Source of the DNA: Cristatella mucedo
Taxonomy: Eukaryota; Bryozoa; Phylactolaemata; Cristatellidae
Assembly: GCA_009760855.2 (NCBI GenBank)
Contig: WPIO01000001.1
Span: forward strand, 21,418,501-21,482,500
Direction of reading: 5' to 3'
DNA length: 64,000 nt
This document shows, piece by piece, positions 10,501-20,259 of this stretch. A program made the position numbers and the translations under genes. Below the pieces are notes generated by a model. That model was not told the origin of the DNA. It was given only the letters and a program-made list of their open reading frames with translations, and did not search any database. The stretch's first letter is position 1; each line of letters opens with the position of its first letter.

Positions 10501-13500
10501 CCTGGAGGAGTTTGACGTGAAGTGTATTAATATTAAGTTTATCCCTAGAAAAGCTACGCTTCGAGCAAGCAATTTACTATCCCAGCTACTGCGTAATAAA
10601 ACAATTCCTACCCTTAGAGGTCGCGCTGAGGTTACGGCACTTAAGTGCTGAATTCCGTAACTACCAACTAGCTACGCCACCACTTAATTCGCAAACACGA
10701 GAGGCAAAGACCTGAAAATACAGAAATATATTGGCGAACATTGTTGCTTGTGCTAATGAAACGGCTTGCTGATTCGCATATCCAAGAGGCTAACGTTGAA
10801 CTAATGTTAAAATGACGTATTCATCATGCAAAAGTGAGAGACAAGTTTTTCGTGCTTCATTTTGAAGCAGTCAATCGCACAAAGTATAGTTTCTTAACTT
10901 ACTCGATATATTTGAATCGTCCGATCCCAGGACGATGTCGACTAAGCGACCATTCAAAGGCACTTGAAGGGCATTGACCCGAGCCCCCAAGCTCAGCAGA
11001 TCCACGCGAAAGCCGTGGCTATTGGTAAGGACGTACCTAAATAAATATATTGATGTAATCGTATTGAAAAAAGCAGAGTGCATACATGAATACGTCAATC
11101 GATGGCAATCAGACCAGCAAAAAGAAAGCCTAACTATATTTTGCATTAACGAATCAACCGGCAAGTCGGTTAATTACCTCATGTTCAATGCAGTCCTTAT
11201 TTTCATAGCCCAGTAAATGTTTCACCGAATATTGTCCATATATTTTCCTACAAACTCTGGCACAAGAATCCATACCAGAGAACTTTAACATTGTTTTATA
11301 TTCAACATTATAAAAATTGAGATCAGGCTGCCGATTTATGGCGTCTGAGGTGATGTGCGTTCATGTCCGAAGTAAATAGCAATTATAATTTCCTGCATTA
11401 TTGGGCAGCTAATTTTGTTGTCAGCTTATCCGATTGGAAAGTTTCAGAAGCTTCAGACTTTTGAGCCAGAGCTCTTGTACAACTCCTCAGATTAACTAAA
11501 TAAGTGATTCTGCTATAGGAAGCGCTGTGAAATCTGAAAGATTCTAAAAGTTCGACCTAGTAAATTCCGGCAGCTAATGCAGTCTTACTTGATGACGCTT
11601 CCTCCTTTAGAGTCCTTGGCCAAGACCGATCTTTTGATGCTGATATGTCGAAGGAGAAGAGACGGAGTCGATGGCTTGCAGATAATTCGGTGAAAGTCCC
11701 CGTCGAAATACTTCTAAAACACAGCTAAGTGCTTAAGCTGTTAGCACTAAATTTCTGCATGAAAATGATTATTGAGTTACGCTCACAAGTTTAGTCATTT
11801 GATGCCTTACAAATAAAAGACCTGTCGCTAAGGCAAATAACGCCCTTTAAATTTTCGAAAAATGAATTCCCCTCTCTTATTATTAGCTGGACCTTTCGCC
11901 TCTACTATTGTCAGTGGCATTTTATCAATCACTCTGAATACATAGCCAAGTACGAAATCGTACGAAAGCATAGACAACTTATGTGCACTAATAGTCCGCT
12001 TTAGGAGACCGTTAATATATGACTGGGAAAAGATACTGCTGATAATTTAGTACCGAAGTGAGTTTGCTGCAATTAGACAGCACACTTAGCCTACACGGAA
12101 TATCAATCGCAAACTTATTATAATCTAATTTAACTTGATCTCAGCACTTTCTCAAATTCTCCCAATTCAGTGCTTTAATTATTCAGCTAATCTAATTAGA
12201 ATCTTCTTGAATTTAACTTGCGTTACCCATCCCTATTTCAAGCTACACCTAAGTTTAAGAATTGCGCCCCCTATGTGTTGAATTTTATAAATAATTAGCT
12301 GTTGTTTCTGGCCGTAATCTCTTGCGAGTCCAATTGACTCGCAAGAGATTTACTTATGTGGCTGACCATTTCTTCTATTTGTCAAGCTAAGAAACGTACA
12401 TTCCGCCATTTTTGCTCCTTTAAATTTATATGCTCTTCCACAACTACTAATCCTCAAACCAAGCCATTTACTTTTCAGTAATTTTCATACATCCATAAAC
12501 GGCGTGATCAATCTCAAGAGAGCTATAATTAATAATAATTTTTCCAAGAATAACAATGAGACATTTGTACAAACCTTAAGAGAAATAATTTGTTCAAGGC
12601 ATTCTATATATGTAGAAAAGAAGCAAGTCAATTAGTATGTGGTAACACAAACAGTGTCAGCGTGCATAAGCAGACAAGGCGAAACTTCCATACAACAATC
12701 AATTTTGTGTGAGAAAATAATAGAATATCACGTCAATTGGGGGGATGCATAGGTTTTGACTGCATAAGAACTGAAGGATCGGTCTTCAAAGTATATGAGG
12801 TTGGTGAGAGGAGCTACTGAATGACTTGAAGTCAGAGTAGCAGATGGTACGTCGTAAAGCCTGCTTATACAGTTTTTCGGATAAGTAGGCCAGAGCAACA
12901 AAATAAAGGCATGTAAAAGTGCGTGAAACAATCTGGAAGTCGATACGCTGCTGGATGAGGAGGCAGAGCAGGCCATAAAAAGTGGTAAAATGTGACACTT
13001 AAAATGCGAAAATTGTATATAATTAAAATCAAATGTAAAAGCTGCGACTCGATCTTATGTTTTGATCAAGCAAATAAGTTCATTGAAGAGTCTGCTGAAA
13101 TAAGCTGCTTGAAATTAAAGTTTTATTATCTATCGAGTTTTGTCACAATAGCGCAATAAGTAAATCGCTTCTCACAAGGAATAAAAAAAAGTAGTAGCAG
13201 CCGCTTTGTTGCCATTTAAGTAGGGAATTTATGTTTAGAAAATGAAGAATCTAGCAAACTATCTGTAAAGGCAATGCTATGACAAGTATTTCTCTTGATT
13301 AAGACGTAGTAATAATAATACTACTTTTGTATAGCTCTATCAGAGAACCGAGTCTCTTTCTATGTACTTTACATACGTTGTACAGAAAGCCTAACCAAAT
13401 GCTTGTTGGTAAGATTCGCAAGCAGCAGGCACACGTGGAACGAATCGTAAAGACCCACTGCATGCTGTTAGAAACAGGCATGTCTTAAGCTTCTTTTTAA

Positions 13501-15531
13501 ACATGGTCATGTCAGGAGACGTTGTGACGTGCATCGGTATTTAGTTCCTGGCTGCTTTGGGAGCGTACGAACTAAAGCACTGTCTCGAACGGTTTTGAGG
13601 TTCGTGCGATGTATGTCTAAACGATTCGAATCAGAACAGCGGGCTGCACCATTTTTCGCCTAGCTGGGGAGTAGATCTGATAAGTAGGCCTGAGCCAGAG
13701 AGTGAAGGGGCCTACAAGTATGTAACAGAACCTTGAAAGTCGATTGGCTGCTTGACTGGTAGCTACTGCAGGTCGGCGAGAAGAGGCGTAATGTGGAAAC
13801 TGCGACGCTCACGACAGATGAGCCTAGCTGCTGAGCTGTGTACCTACTGTAAGCGCCTGATTGCACACGCAGGTAGACCAGAAAGCAGTGAATTGCAGAA
13901 TTAGCAGAGATAGAGAACATATAGACCTTAAATAAGTTTGAATAATGAAAGAGCGTATTGCAAAATGCGTAATTTCTGAAGTTCTTTTCACGCACGACAA
14001 CAGCTCAGAAGTGAACCCTTTTTTTAGTTTTCGTTACTTTGATTATTGAATGCCGAAGCTGCTGCGAAAATGAGTGCTAACGGAGCGATCAGCTAACGGA
14101 TCAGCAATGCGATTGCTGATTTTTTCTCGTGCTTTCAGTCAACATTTATGGAATATAGGTATCATGTGCATTGTCAAATGTTACCTTATCCATTTTCGTG
14201 ACACAGATATGAATATTTGGCAATGCAATTAAAAAAGCTCCGCAGGCACATCGGCGGACATTCGTCACCTCCACCGTCGATGATGCATGAAGGCCAATCT
14301 TTCTGCCAGGAGCATTACGGCGGAACTTGAAACACAACTTTTCGATGTGAAGCTATTGGAGCATGATTGGGTTAATTCGGAGTCGCCTCCGGTATTGTTC
14401 TTTCAGGTTTTGAAGTTGGAATAGACTGTTCCCGCCGATGGCTACAGACTGTACATAAGCTTTTAAGCCAGTAGCGGTAGCGAGGGTTTCGGACAATAGC
14501 CAATCTCCCCATAACCATTCATGCCGCTCGGAGACAAAACCCTAGCTATTCTGAAGTCAGACTGCCCTCTCTTCCTCGTGAGTGTCCACAGAAGCACCTC
14601 CGCGATTTATCGTGGTCGGAAAAAGCTGAACGGACACATACGCGTGTATCCTTGTCAGCGCCCTGCCAAAAAGAGGGCAGGGAGCATATGTCCCCGGGCG
14701 TATGTCCGTCAAAACGGGCGCCTAATACTGGTGGGGGAGGGGGTTTCCAATCTGTATAGGTCTTCCCCAGGTCCACAATATCCTAGGAACGCCACTGGTT
14801 CTCGTTGACGACTTGACCGTGTAATGTCCCAACAAATGACTTTGATGGCGGTTTTTGCCGTTCTCGGTCAAACGTGACTAGCTGCTTCTTTAGCCGGCAC
14901 TAGTTTGCAAGTGCTAGGGTGCTTGAATCGCAAGCATCAGCGGCCCCCGAAATGAAGCCAGCGCAGTGACGAAGCAAGAGCACGCGGGGCAGCGATGAGC
15001 CGCGGAACAGTATTAGGCCTCGACCGTGAGCGTACTACTGAATCCAGTCTGAGAGCGGACCGATGATGGGGGGGAGACCGGCCGGCCGGCCGGCCGGCCG
15101 AACCTTACCTGTGATTTTTCTGCGGCGTCGCAGCTCGCCGAGTAGTACACGACCAGCGAGAGTAATACGATGCACACCGTCAGCAGGAATGCACAAGCGA
15201 CCTTAAGGATAGTGCTTTGATGATTCTGCCATAGGCTCTTCATTGGGCGCGAGCAGGCTTCGCTTAGCCTGTCGGAAAGCTTTCGCGAAGCCCCGTCGTG
15301 CGTGCTCGAGCCCTTGTTGGCATCTGCCGCCGTCTTATCAGCCGTCTCGCTAATGGTGAAGCCACGACCGCCGCCGCGTAAATTCGGCTGCTGCTGACAG
15401 CCATCACATGGAAAAGCCTCCGACAAGCTATCGATCGGCAGCGGTTCCACACAAGGGTAGTACGACCCGTTTTCGAAGAATCCAACATCGCCCATGCAGC
15501 CGTGGTCAGTATCGGAAAACGTAACGTCCAT
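3811..15531 (-). CDS. membrane-anchored aldose-1-epimerase-like protein, 3'-incomplete
   Basis: Five minus-strand exons join in phase: 15531-15109, 11713-11589, 11036-10903, 8409-8261 and 4029-3811, giving 350 codons without a stop. Residues 1-108 are a Ser/Gly/Asp-rich tail. Residues 109-130 are a hydrophobic helix preceded by basic residues and with no signal peptide, so a type II topology with the fold outside the cell is inferred. From about residue 165 the protein follows the aldose-1-epimerase (GalM) fold: SLGARVNALQVPLNG, DIVLG, IGAINGRV, FSFDGVSYQL, VRGNLTAHVIYEL and AFNLAG. In true mutarotases, which interconvert sugar anomers, the active site has NR, NxLHGG and TNH motifs. Here they read SA (243-244), YYVNGG (N269) and CST (340-342), so the visible Arg and both His are lost. 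The N-terminus is uncertain because the frame is open upstream to about 15660. C-terminal exons are missing. Confidence 0.8.
4031..4490. other. intron sequence with a perfect 17-bp hairpin
   Basis: Intron 4 of the mutarotase-like gene. Apart from the inverted repeat at 4418-4461, no exon or repeat is recognised. Confidence 0.4.
4418..4461. repeat. perfect 17-bp inverted repeat (hairpin)
   Basis: Left arm AACACTCGGTAAGAGAC (4418-4434), 10-nt loop, right arm its exact complement (4445-4461). No protein-coding context. Function unknown. Confidence 0.85.
4611..4640. repeat. near-perfect 30-bp palindrome inside LINE B
   Basis: The arms GTGGGTCCGCATAT and ATATGCGGACCCAC flank a 2-bp centre. The intact LINE B at 9.5 kb lacks the second arm, so it arose here after insertion, probably by template-switch or foldback copying. 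Confidence 0.85.
5714..5942 (-). mobile_element. LINE A 3' fragment inserted in LINE B
   Basis: It carries the LINE A 3' tail: ATT-type repeat, then the GCACTTGATAAAGCGCCC hairpin half, then 3' UTR matching 28-245. It stops abruptly where the LINE B sequence resumes, so it inserted into an existing LINE B. Confidence 0.85.
6955..7390 (+). mobile_element. LINE B 3' fragment
   Basis: It encodes NKLAVPFLRLKTVGDRSFSS and AGPRLWNSLPQFLRND in sense orientation, then the LINE B 3' UTR. It ends just before a long GA microsatellite. A second LINE B 3' fragment faces it tail-to-tail at 7783-8170. Confidence 0.85.
7409..7632. repeat. GA microsatellite
   Basis: A long GA/GAGG array with GCGA and GTGA variants. 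The Leu/Ser frames that span it are artefacts of the repeat. Confidence 0.95.
7680..7753. repeat. GT/ATGT microsatellite
   Basis: Tandem GTGTAT/GTATGT units between two inverted LINE B 3' ends. Confidence 0.9.
7783..8170 (-). mobile_element. LINE B 3' fragment
   Basis: This minus-strand sequence matches the LINE B C-terminal coding region and 3' UTR (compare 9067-9500), with several differences and an internal deletion. It is tail-to-tail with the copy at 6955-7390. Confidence 0.8.
8261..8409 (-). CDS. mutarotase-like gene, exon 4: altered active-site region
   Basis: The acceptor is TTTCAG (ending 8410) and the donor is GTAAGC at 8260. It encodes YKSKIGAINGRVCSAI, FSFDGVSYQL and YYVNGGSDGF. 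In active mutarotases the matching stretches are IGRxANRI and NxLHGG. The Arg of NR is Ala here, and the His of LHGG is Asn. Confidence 0.85.
8724..9036 (+). CDS. probable terminal exon with a death-domain-like sequence
   Basis: The plus-strand frame from 8724 to TGA at 9034-9036 has strongly G/C-ending codons, unlike its surroundings. Its order matches the six-helix death fold: DGSWQRFAEL, then VDAFATRYACLAPEVVLYHW, then the last helix RLGRFDLIELL. The W..LA, SP..LL..W and LGR.DL positions are typical of death domains, adaptor modules in apoptosis and Toll/IL-1 signalling. Acceptors exist at 8723 (TTCCACAG) and 8745 (GTACAG). No upstream exon was found. It lies on the opposite strand inside an intron of the mutarotase-like gene, and LINE B starts about 30 bp after the stop. 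It could be an orphaned exon. Confidence 0.5.
9067..10430 (-). mobile_element. LINE B copy with a long open reverse transcriptase frame
   Basis: The frame at 9117-10337 (406 codons, open further to about 10430) encodes the C-terminal half of a reverse transcriptase. It has SQGSVLGPLLFSIYTQPL, the intact catalytic box FYADDTQLYLSF, then LGWLPVEQRI and GPRLWNSLPQFLRND. The expected FDTIDHEVLLERL motif reads FNTIYHEVLLERL, and sequence before it appears deleted. This is the best preserved LINE B here and the reference for the other fragments. CR1/L2-like. Confidence 0.9.
10431..10902. other. intron sequence, nothing recognised
   Basis: Intron 3 of the mutarotase-like gene between LINE B and exon 3. 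No repeat or exon seen. Confidence 0.4.
10903..11036 (-). CDS. mutarotase-like gene, exon 3
   Basis: The acceptor is TTTAG (ending 11037) and the donor is GTAAGT at 10902. It encodes YVLTNSHGFRVDLLSLGA followed by RVNALQVPLNG and DIVLGSDD, the clear N-terminal signature of aldose 1-epimerases (compare YTLTNxNGMxVxISxYGA and DVVLGFD). One base is left over and completes an Asn codon with exon 4. Confidence 0.85.
11037..11588. other. intron 2 of the mutarotase-like gene
   Basis: A 552-bp AT-rich intron. No repeat or open frame of note. Confidence 0.6.
11589..11713 (-). CDS. mutarotase-like gene, exon 2: linker and first beta strands
   Basis: The acceptor is TTTTAG (ending 11714) and the donor is AA|GTAAGA at 11588. 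It enters in phase 0 and leaves two bases (AA) that complete a lysine codon with the first base of exon 3. The translation holds HISIKRSVLAKDSKGG, which matches the usual GalM start of a beta strand followed by a DG turn, just before YVLTN. I found this exon by phase demand and pattern, and it closes the gap exactly. Confidence 0.75.
11714..12638. other. intron 1 sequence with a perfect hairpin
   Basis: AT-rich, no recognised exon. It contains the 15-bp hairpin at 12316-12350. Confidence 0.5.
12316..12350. repeat. perfect 15-bp inverted repeat (hairpin)
   Basis: Arms AATCTCTTGCGAGTC (12316-12330) and its exact complement (12336-12350) around a 5-nt loop. Confidence 0.85.
12640..12995 (-). 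mobile_element. LINE A fragment, degenerate
   Basis: It matches the 3' UTR signature of LINE A (ACAGTGTCAGCGTGCATAAGC) and then, on the minus strand, decayed pieces of the C-terminal coding region. Confidence 0.65.
13305..13905 (-). mobile_element. LINE A 3' fragment, degenerate
   Basis: It starts with the family tail hairpin (TCAGAGAACCGAGTCTC at 13340-13356) and continues with the LINE A 3' UTR and C-terminal coding region in the same order as 60-720. It is broken by stops. Confidence 0.8.
13906..15070. other. intron 1 sequence, unassigned
   Basis: Open frames exist on both strands at 14521-14808 and on the minus strand at 14146-14337, but none shows a domain or fits the phases needed by the neighbouring exons. 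I see no gene. Confidence 0.4.
15079..15101. repeat. GGCC tetranucleotide repeat beside a splice donor
   Basis: About five tandem CCGG units, only a few bases downstream of the exon 1 donor at 15108 on the minus strand. Confidence 0.9.
15109..15531 (-). CDS. mutarotase-like gene, exon 1: cytoplasmic tail and transmembrane helix
   Basis: The exon ends in AAEKSQ followed by a GTAAGG donor (15108-15103) and leaves phase 0. ATG at 15531-15529 is the first in-frame ATG, but its Kozak context is weak. The frame stays open upstream to a TAA at 15661-15663 with coding-like residues such as NDNDPDDLERTLK, so the exon may begin at an acceptor around 15630-15650. Another frame is also open upstream (GTG at 15809, first ATG 15776), which allows a frameshift or an upstream exon. 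Confidence 0.7.
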
Positions 15532-15919
15532 GAGCGCTTTTAGCAATGACAGCTCTCGATTTGCAATGGTGGAACAAGGGCGCGCTGATTTCAGCGTTCT
15601 CTCGAGGTCATCTGGATCGTTGTCATTGACTTGGGCTGGTGCTGGCGCCAGCCCAACGCCTTAAATTGGCGTGACACGTCGCCATCAAGGATGGCTCCTA
15701 ATTCGCGTCCCTTACTATTGGAGGAGTAGCCGGCGCAACGATAGAAGGCCAGCGAGCCAGGGGGCAAAGCTGGCATGTAGCAGCCAAGCAAGACTAGGCA
15801 GCCAACCACTTGCGGATCACCACTTCGCTATCCATCGGGCGCAGTCCGAAAATTAAATAGAATCCAAGGGCGAGATATAGGAAGCAAGTAAATAAATAAG
15901 CAAATAATATAATATAATA

Positions 15920-16050
15920 ATATAGTTCATACGTGCAGCACCCTAAGAGAACTTAATCTCTATTCAGGCGCTTCACATGTGCCACGGGGCTCGAGCCCAC
16001 GACCTCGGCTAGACCTTGGTCGGGGCGAGCACATTAAACAGAGACCAAAT
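15920..16050 (-). mobile_element. SINE1 copy
   Basis: It has the tail hairpin (CCCTAAGAGAACTTAATCTC), then the B-box region GGGGCTCGAGCCC and a decayed head. It matches 47789-47921 and 50155-50294. Confidence 0.8.
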
Positions 16051-16620
16051 TAACGTGATGTGTAGCATATTCTGTAGAGATTACAAAAAAATATTCGACA
16101 CCTGACAGTATTCCTTTTTGGCACTAAGGCGGATCTCAAATAGAGTTATAGAGGTGACGGACACTGTTATTTTAGTGGCATCTGCGTTGACTTCCCAACT
16201 TTACGCTGGCGAAGCATTTTTAACAACTCACGGTTTAAGATAGTTCGCTAGGACACATTTCCATGTCGGGGACACGCGCCTTTGAGAGATCATTATGGAT
16301 CATTAGATTCCGCCTGCTACGTCGCTTACGCATGCATCGAGGTAGCAGGGGCTATTTCGGTTCCTGCTCAAGTACGGACTGGTCACGTGGTCAAGATTTA
16401 CTGCCCCCCCCCCCACCTTTCCGTGCAACCTAATTATTATAAGCTATCGCCAGACGGTCGCAACATCCCCCTTGGACACCTGGAAAGCTGTGCGCCGAGT
16501 GCACTGCTTCTTCAGCAGCTGCTTTCCTTTAAGAATTGGGGCAAGTAACCACTCACGTATAATTGCGTGCAACTAATTCGGCATCTACATTCGTCTTTCA
16601 AGAATTTCGAAAAACGTTCC
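16051..16620. other. unassigned
   Basis: A plus-strand open frame of 88 codons at 16282-16548 has no recognisable domain. Nothing else was seen. Confidence 0.3.
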
Positions 16621-16621
16621 C

Positions 16622-16715
16622 TAATACCGTACAGTGTCAGCACGCATAAGCACGTAAAGGACGAATCACAGGAACCCACATAACGCTGTGATAAACAAGT
16701 GCGTTAGCAAAAGCA
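16622..16715 (-). mobile_element. LINE A 3' UTR fragment
   Basis: It matches the block ACAGTGTCAGCACGCATAAG and the following 60 bp of LINE A (compare 227-305). Confidence 0.7.
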
Positions 16716-16794
16716 TATCAAAATTGGAAGACAGAAAGAAAGAGATGTCGGTTTTCCCATCAACAGTAATATGATTTAACCTCGACAGTCGCAC

Positions 16795-16924
16795 ACACAC
16801 ACACACACACGCGCGCGCACACACACGCGCACACACACGCGCACACAAACACGCACACACACACGCACACACACACGTACACACACACGCACATACAAAC
16901 TCTCTCTCTCTCTCTCTCTCTTTC
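16795..16924. repeat. compound CA/CG then CT microsatellite
   Basis: A CA array with CG interruptions to about 16897, followed by a CT array. Confidence 0.95.
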
Positions 16925-17059
16925 TCCATTTCTCTCTCAGGTGTGGATGGAGCGCGTTTTGACTGGGTATAATTATTGCAAAACTTGTCAGTCAGAGGCT
17001 TCTCTATCGCGACCATTGTAACCATCACATTACACAACTTCTCACTGACTAGCACTGAA

Positions 17060-17425
17060 CCCCCAATAAGCAGCCAACATCAACTTCAAGATTCTGTCGT
17101 TGACCTTTAGGTCTCTTCATTCTGCTGCTTCGGCCTGTCGACCCAAAATACTTCATAACCAAGCTTCACATCGTAACACTCACTTTTCTGGGTCGTCGTT
17201 TGGGTGGGCCTCAAAACCGTCTTCGTATACATTGGTTCTTTTGGTTCATTTGCTCCCAAAGCCTGGAGCTCACTCTCGGCTGATATTGCATTGCGATATT
17301 ATCTTACTTAACGGCATTTAAAAGAAGCTAAGAACTTACCTGTTCCTAACGCAATTTGTTCTATCCGTGTGAATTTGCATGCTTGAGTGCGCTGACACTG
17401 TGCACGTTATCACTAACCAATTGTC
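17060..17425 (+). mobile_element. LINE A fragment, degenerate
   Basis: Decayed versions of the LINE A C-terminal coding region occur in sense orientation (TFRSLHSAASACR, compare TFRSLHSLAPAYL; then LLPKPGAHSR), followed by the 3' UTR piece GTGCGCTGACACTGTGCACG. Confidence 0.7.
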
Positions 17426-17885
17426 ACATTTCCTTTTTAGCACAGATGAAGATACGGGATAGAGATTTAGTTCTCTTTATGTGCTCTAAAGTTGTCTTGC
17501 TCTTCTTCTTATTATTATACAAATTTTACTCTATTGCGACCGCTATCTCGGACTTTTATATTATCGAACCCGATAGAGAAAGGTAGCACTTCTGCCAACG
17601 TTGCCGCTTTGCTTACAGAGTTGGGCCTGGTAGAAAATCTAACCAGAAACGTATTGCATTTTCACGCACCTAGTTCTTGGCGTCCCCAATAAATTGACAG
17701 TTTCAAATGTCCCAAATGAGTTTTATCAGAATGATTGTCGTCCCATTGTAATTTCGGGATCAGTATGGCATCGAGTAAAGGGATATATCAACTTACAAAA
17801 AGGAAGACACTAGTCTGAGTGATTGCTCATAATTTCAGCTGCGACGTCATGCCGTGCCCGTCACAGCCTGGCGCGCTGTAGCGGC
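17426..17885. other. unassigned
   Basis: AT-rich. Short open frames only. Nothing recognised. Confidence 0.3.
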
Positions 17886-18115
17886 GCTCTCTCTGGCTGC
17901 TGTCCACTGTCTCCGCTGTCCACTGTCTCTCTCTGGCTGCTGTCCACTGTCTCCGCTGTCCACTGTCTCTCTCTGGCTGCTGTCCACTGTCTCCGCTGTC
18001 CACTGTCTCCGCTGTCCACTGTCTCTCTCTGGCTGCTGTCCACTGTCTCCGCTGTCCGCTGTCCACTGTCTCTCTCTCTCTCTCTCTCTGGATGCTGTCC
18101 ACTGACTCCGCTTCG
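17886..18115. repeat. 40-bp minisatellite
   Basis: Unit copies start near 17893, 17933, 17973 and 18029. The unit is built from TGTCCACTGTCTCCGC plus a CT run, and the last copies carry an extra 16-bp subunit and a lengthened CT stretch. All three frames on both strands stay open because of the repeat, so the predicted Trp/Leu/Ser or Arg/Gln/Thr proteins are not real. Confidence 0.9.
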
Positions 18116-18317
18116 GGAAGCGCTCGCTGCTCGCACGGCGAAGGTCAAACAAAGGCCGAGCCTTCATCGAGGTTGGCTGCGCAGCTAATACGGCGTCTTT
18201 TGTCCACACAGCAATGTCAGATCTGCTGCGGGTACAGTGCTCAATAGGAGGCTGTTCAACATGTTGCCAGTGTACGTTAATGTTAGCATCAAATAAACAC
18301 ATTTTAGCTATCAATTT

Positions 18318-18465
18318 AGCTTGGGGTTTAGGATTTTGAGTTTAGTATTGTCATGGTTTTATGTTTTGGGGTTTACGGCATCTAGTTTGCTGGTTAGATT
18401 TAGTATTTTTTGATTGATTTTTTGTTTAGGTCTAGAGGCTTAGGGTTTAGTATTTATATATTAGA
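18318..18465. repeat. degenerate telomere-like TTTAGGG-type repeats
   Basis: Scattered GGTTTAGG, GTTTAGTATT, GGGGTTTA and TTAGGGTTTAG motifs on the plus strand. They resemble an eroded heptamer array rather than a simple AT-rich run. Similar motifs recur at 42026-42044 and 60636-60690. Confidence 0.4.
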
Positions 18466-18730
18466 GAAAAACTCTGAATGGAAAAGATAACTATAGACGT
18501 GTTTGCTTAACGTAAACATAAGCACATAGTGGTGACCATGCTGAGCAGCCTGCTACGAGCACTGTGCCCACAGCAGCTCTGACATTGCTGCATGAAGAAA
18601 CGACGACGTAGTAGCTGCCTGGCTACGACGGCGCTGGCGTCGCACGTCGCAGCAAAAGCTTGCACCGCCACCGCATTCGGCGCGGTCGCTTAGGGCGAAA
18701 TCCTTTGACTGCGTCGGAGAGTTTCGAAGG

Positions 18731-18785
18731 GAAAGAGAGAGGGAGGGAGAGAGAGAGAGCGAGCGAGAGAGAGAGAGCGAGAGAG

Positions 18786-18846
<61 letters not shown>

Positions 18847-18847
18847 A
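18731..18847. repeat. GA microsatellite
   Basis: A GA array with GCGA variants. Confidence 0.95.
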
Positions 18848-18999
18848 AGTCACGCACAGCGCATTTTTCTGGGCAACTCGGACAGGGCGGGAACGACACT
18901 CTTTCGATGTCAGTCAAACGCACCGGCGGCGAACCGGTGCGAGCTCTCGCTAGCTGGCGCGCTTCGCGAGCCCGACCCTTCGCTTAACCTTGGCAAGCT

Positions 19000-19105
19000 A
19001 CCCCACTAGCCATTTGATCGTGCTTCCTTTACTTTACTGCATGCGTATTATGCCTAGAAAGAGATCCAGTTCGCCGAGGGCGCTATGCGAATGTAATATC
19101 GTAAT
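19000..19105 (+). mobile_element. LINE A 3' tail
   Basis: It has GATCGTGCTTCCTTTA and the tail hairpin with altered stem, as at 25620-25720, embedded in GC-rich sequence. Confidence 0.7.
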
Positions 19106-20205
19106 TATGCAGCCTGCGGCGCAGTGTTCGCGCGCCAACGCCTTGACTGCTATTTTGACGGCCAGCTTCGCCCTCTCTCGGCGTGCGAGAGCGAAACTCT
19201 GCGAGGTCGGTAGCGAAGAGCGCACGACGAGGCGCCAAGTGCAGCAGCCGTTTCATCTCATCCGACGCATCGTGCCGGGCGACTGCGCCAGTCCCGCTCG
19301 CGCTGGCCCTGTCGGCCTCGCGCTGGCCGTGCGCGAGCTACCGAGCTACCGAGTCCGCCGGTCGGGGCAGTTAGCGTTCGGAGATAAGGCGTTGTCCCCG
19401 CCTCGCCCCGAGCGGTGCGCCGCTACGGGGCCGGCTGTCTGAAGAGCGTGACGCAGTCGTCGCGGTCCGCCGCCGCCGCAGATCGAACGGTCCGCTCTCT
19501 CTCCTCCTTATCGGACACCTCAGGCCACACGCATCACGCCATGCCGCCGGCTGGCCAATGCGGGCGGCGCAGCTCGACGCGCGCACTTCCGCTCATTCGT
19601 CGCGCGTGCTCTCGCGGCCTCGGCTGCTGCGACGAGAGCGCAGGAGCTCCCGGAGTCGATCGGCCGCGAAGCGCTCGGCCGACAGCTCGGTGAGTGCTTG
19701 CCAGTAGCCGTCGGAGCTTGTCAGTAGCCGTCGCTGTGCCGCCGCCGCGGCGCCGCCGCCGGGCAGACGGCGCGCGAGACTGGGCGCGTTCGACCCCATC
19801 CGACTGAGCACCGGTCCTCTGTCGGAGAGCGGGCGGCGCAGGCGGCGCAGGCGCCGGGCTACTAGAAAGAAAAAACGCTCCCCTCGGTCGCTCAGGCAGC
19901 TGAGCTACGCTGAGCTGAAGGCGAAAAACGTTTTGTTTTTCTTCGAAGAGGTTCCTTCCCTTTTTGGTTCGAGTGAGCAGCCGGGCTTTGACGTCTGAAA
20001 ACTTGGCTCTCTTTGTTCGTGTGGTGTTTTGCGCGAGGGAGCGAGCACCCGGGTCCGACGTCTCAAGTATAACTCCGGTCAGAAGGTCGCCGCTCCGCCA
20101 CGCTCTAGTTTAAAAAGCGCCGTTCTCTCGTTCGATACCGTCGTCTGCTTCGCACCTCCCGCCTCTCGTGCCGCTGACCGCTTCAGCCACTTCAGAAGCG
20201 TCAAG

Positions 20206-20259
20206 ATGGCATTTGTCAAACTGAAAAGTTCGAGACGTGAAAATTCTAAAATAGCATAA
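20206..20259 (+). CDS. 17-codon short ORF with strong Kozak in CpG island
   Basis: ATG at 20206 sits in GTCAAGATGG, a strong start context (purine at -3 and G at +4). The frame MAFVKLKSSRRENSKIA ends at TAA 20257-20259. A TATA-like TTTAAAAAG lies about 100 bp upstream (near 20109). It may be a leader ORF or the beginning of a first coding exon. No function is recognised. Confidence 0.2.
   Translation: MAFVKLKSSRRENSKIA

Noticed and set aside
14146..14337. extra exon of the mutarotase-like gene
   Set aside because: The frame reaches possible donors only in phase 0, whereas exon 3 needs phase 2. The exon at 11589-11713 fits both sides.
17886..18115. CRISPR-like array
   Set aside because: Contiguous tandem repeats without unique spacers in a eukaryotic genome.
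17823..18314. Trp/Leu/Ser and Arg/Gln/Thr frames
   Set aside because: The 40-bp minisatellite is open in all frames.
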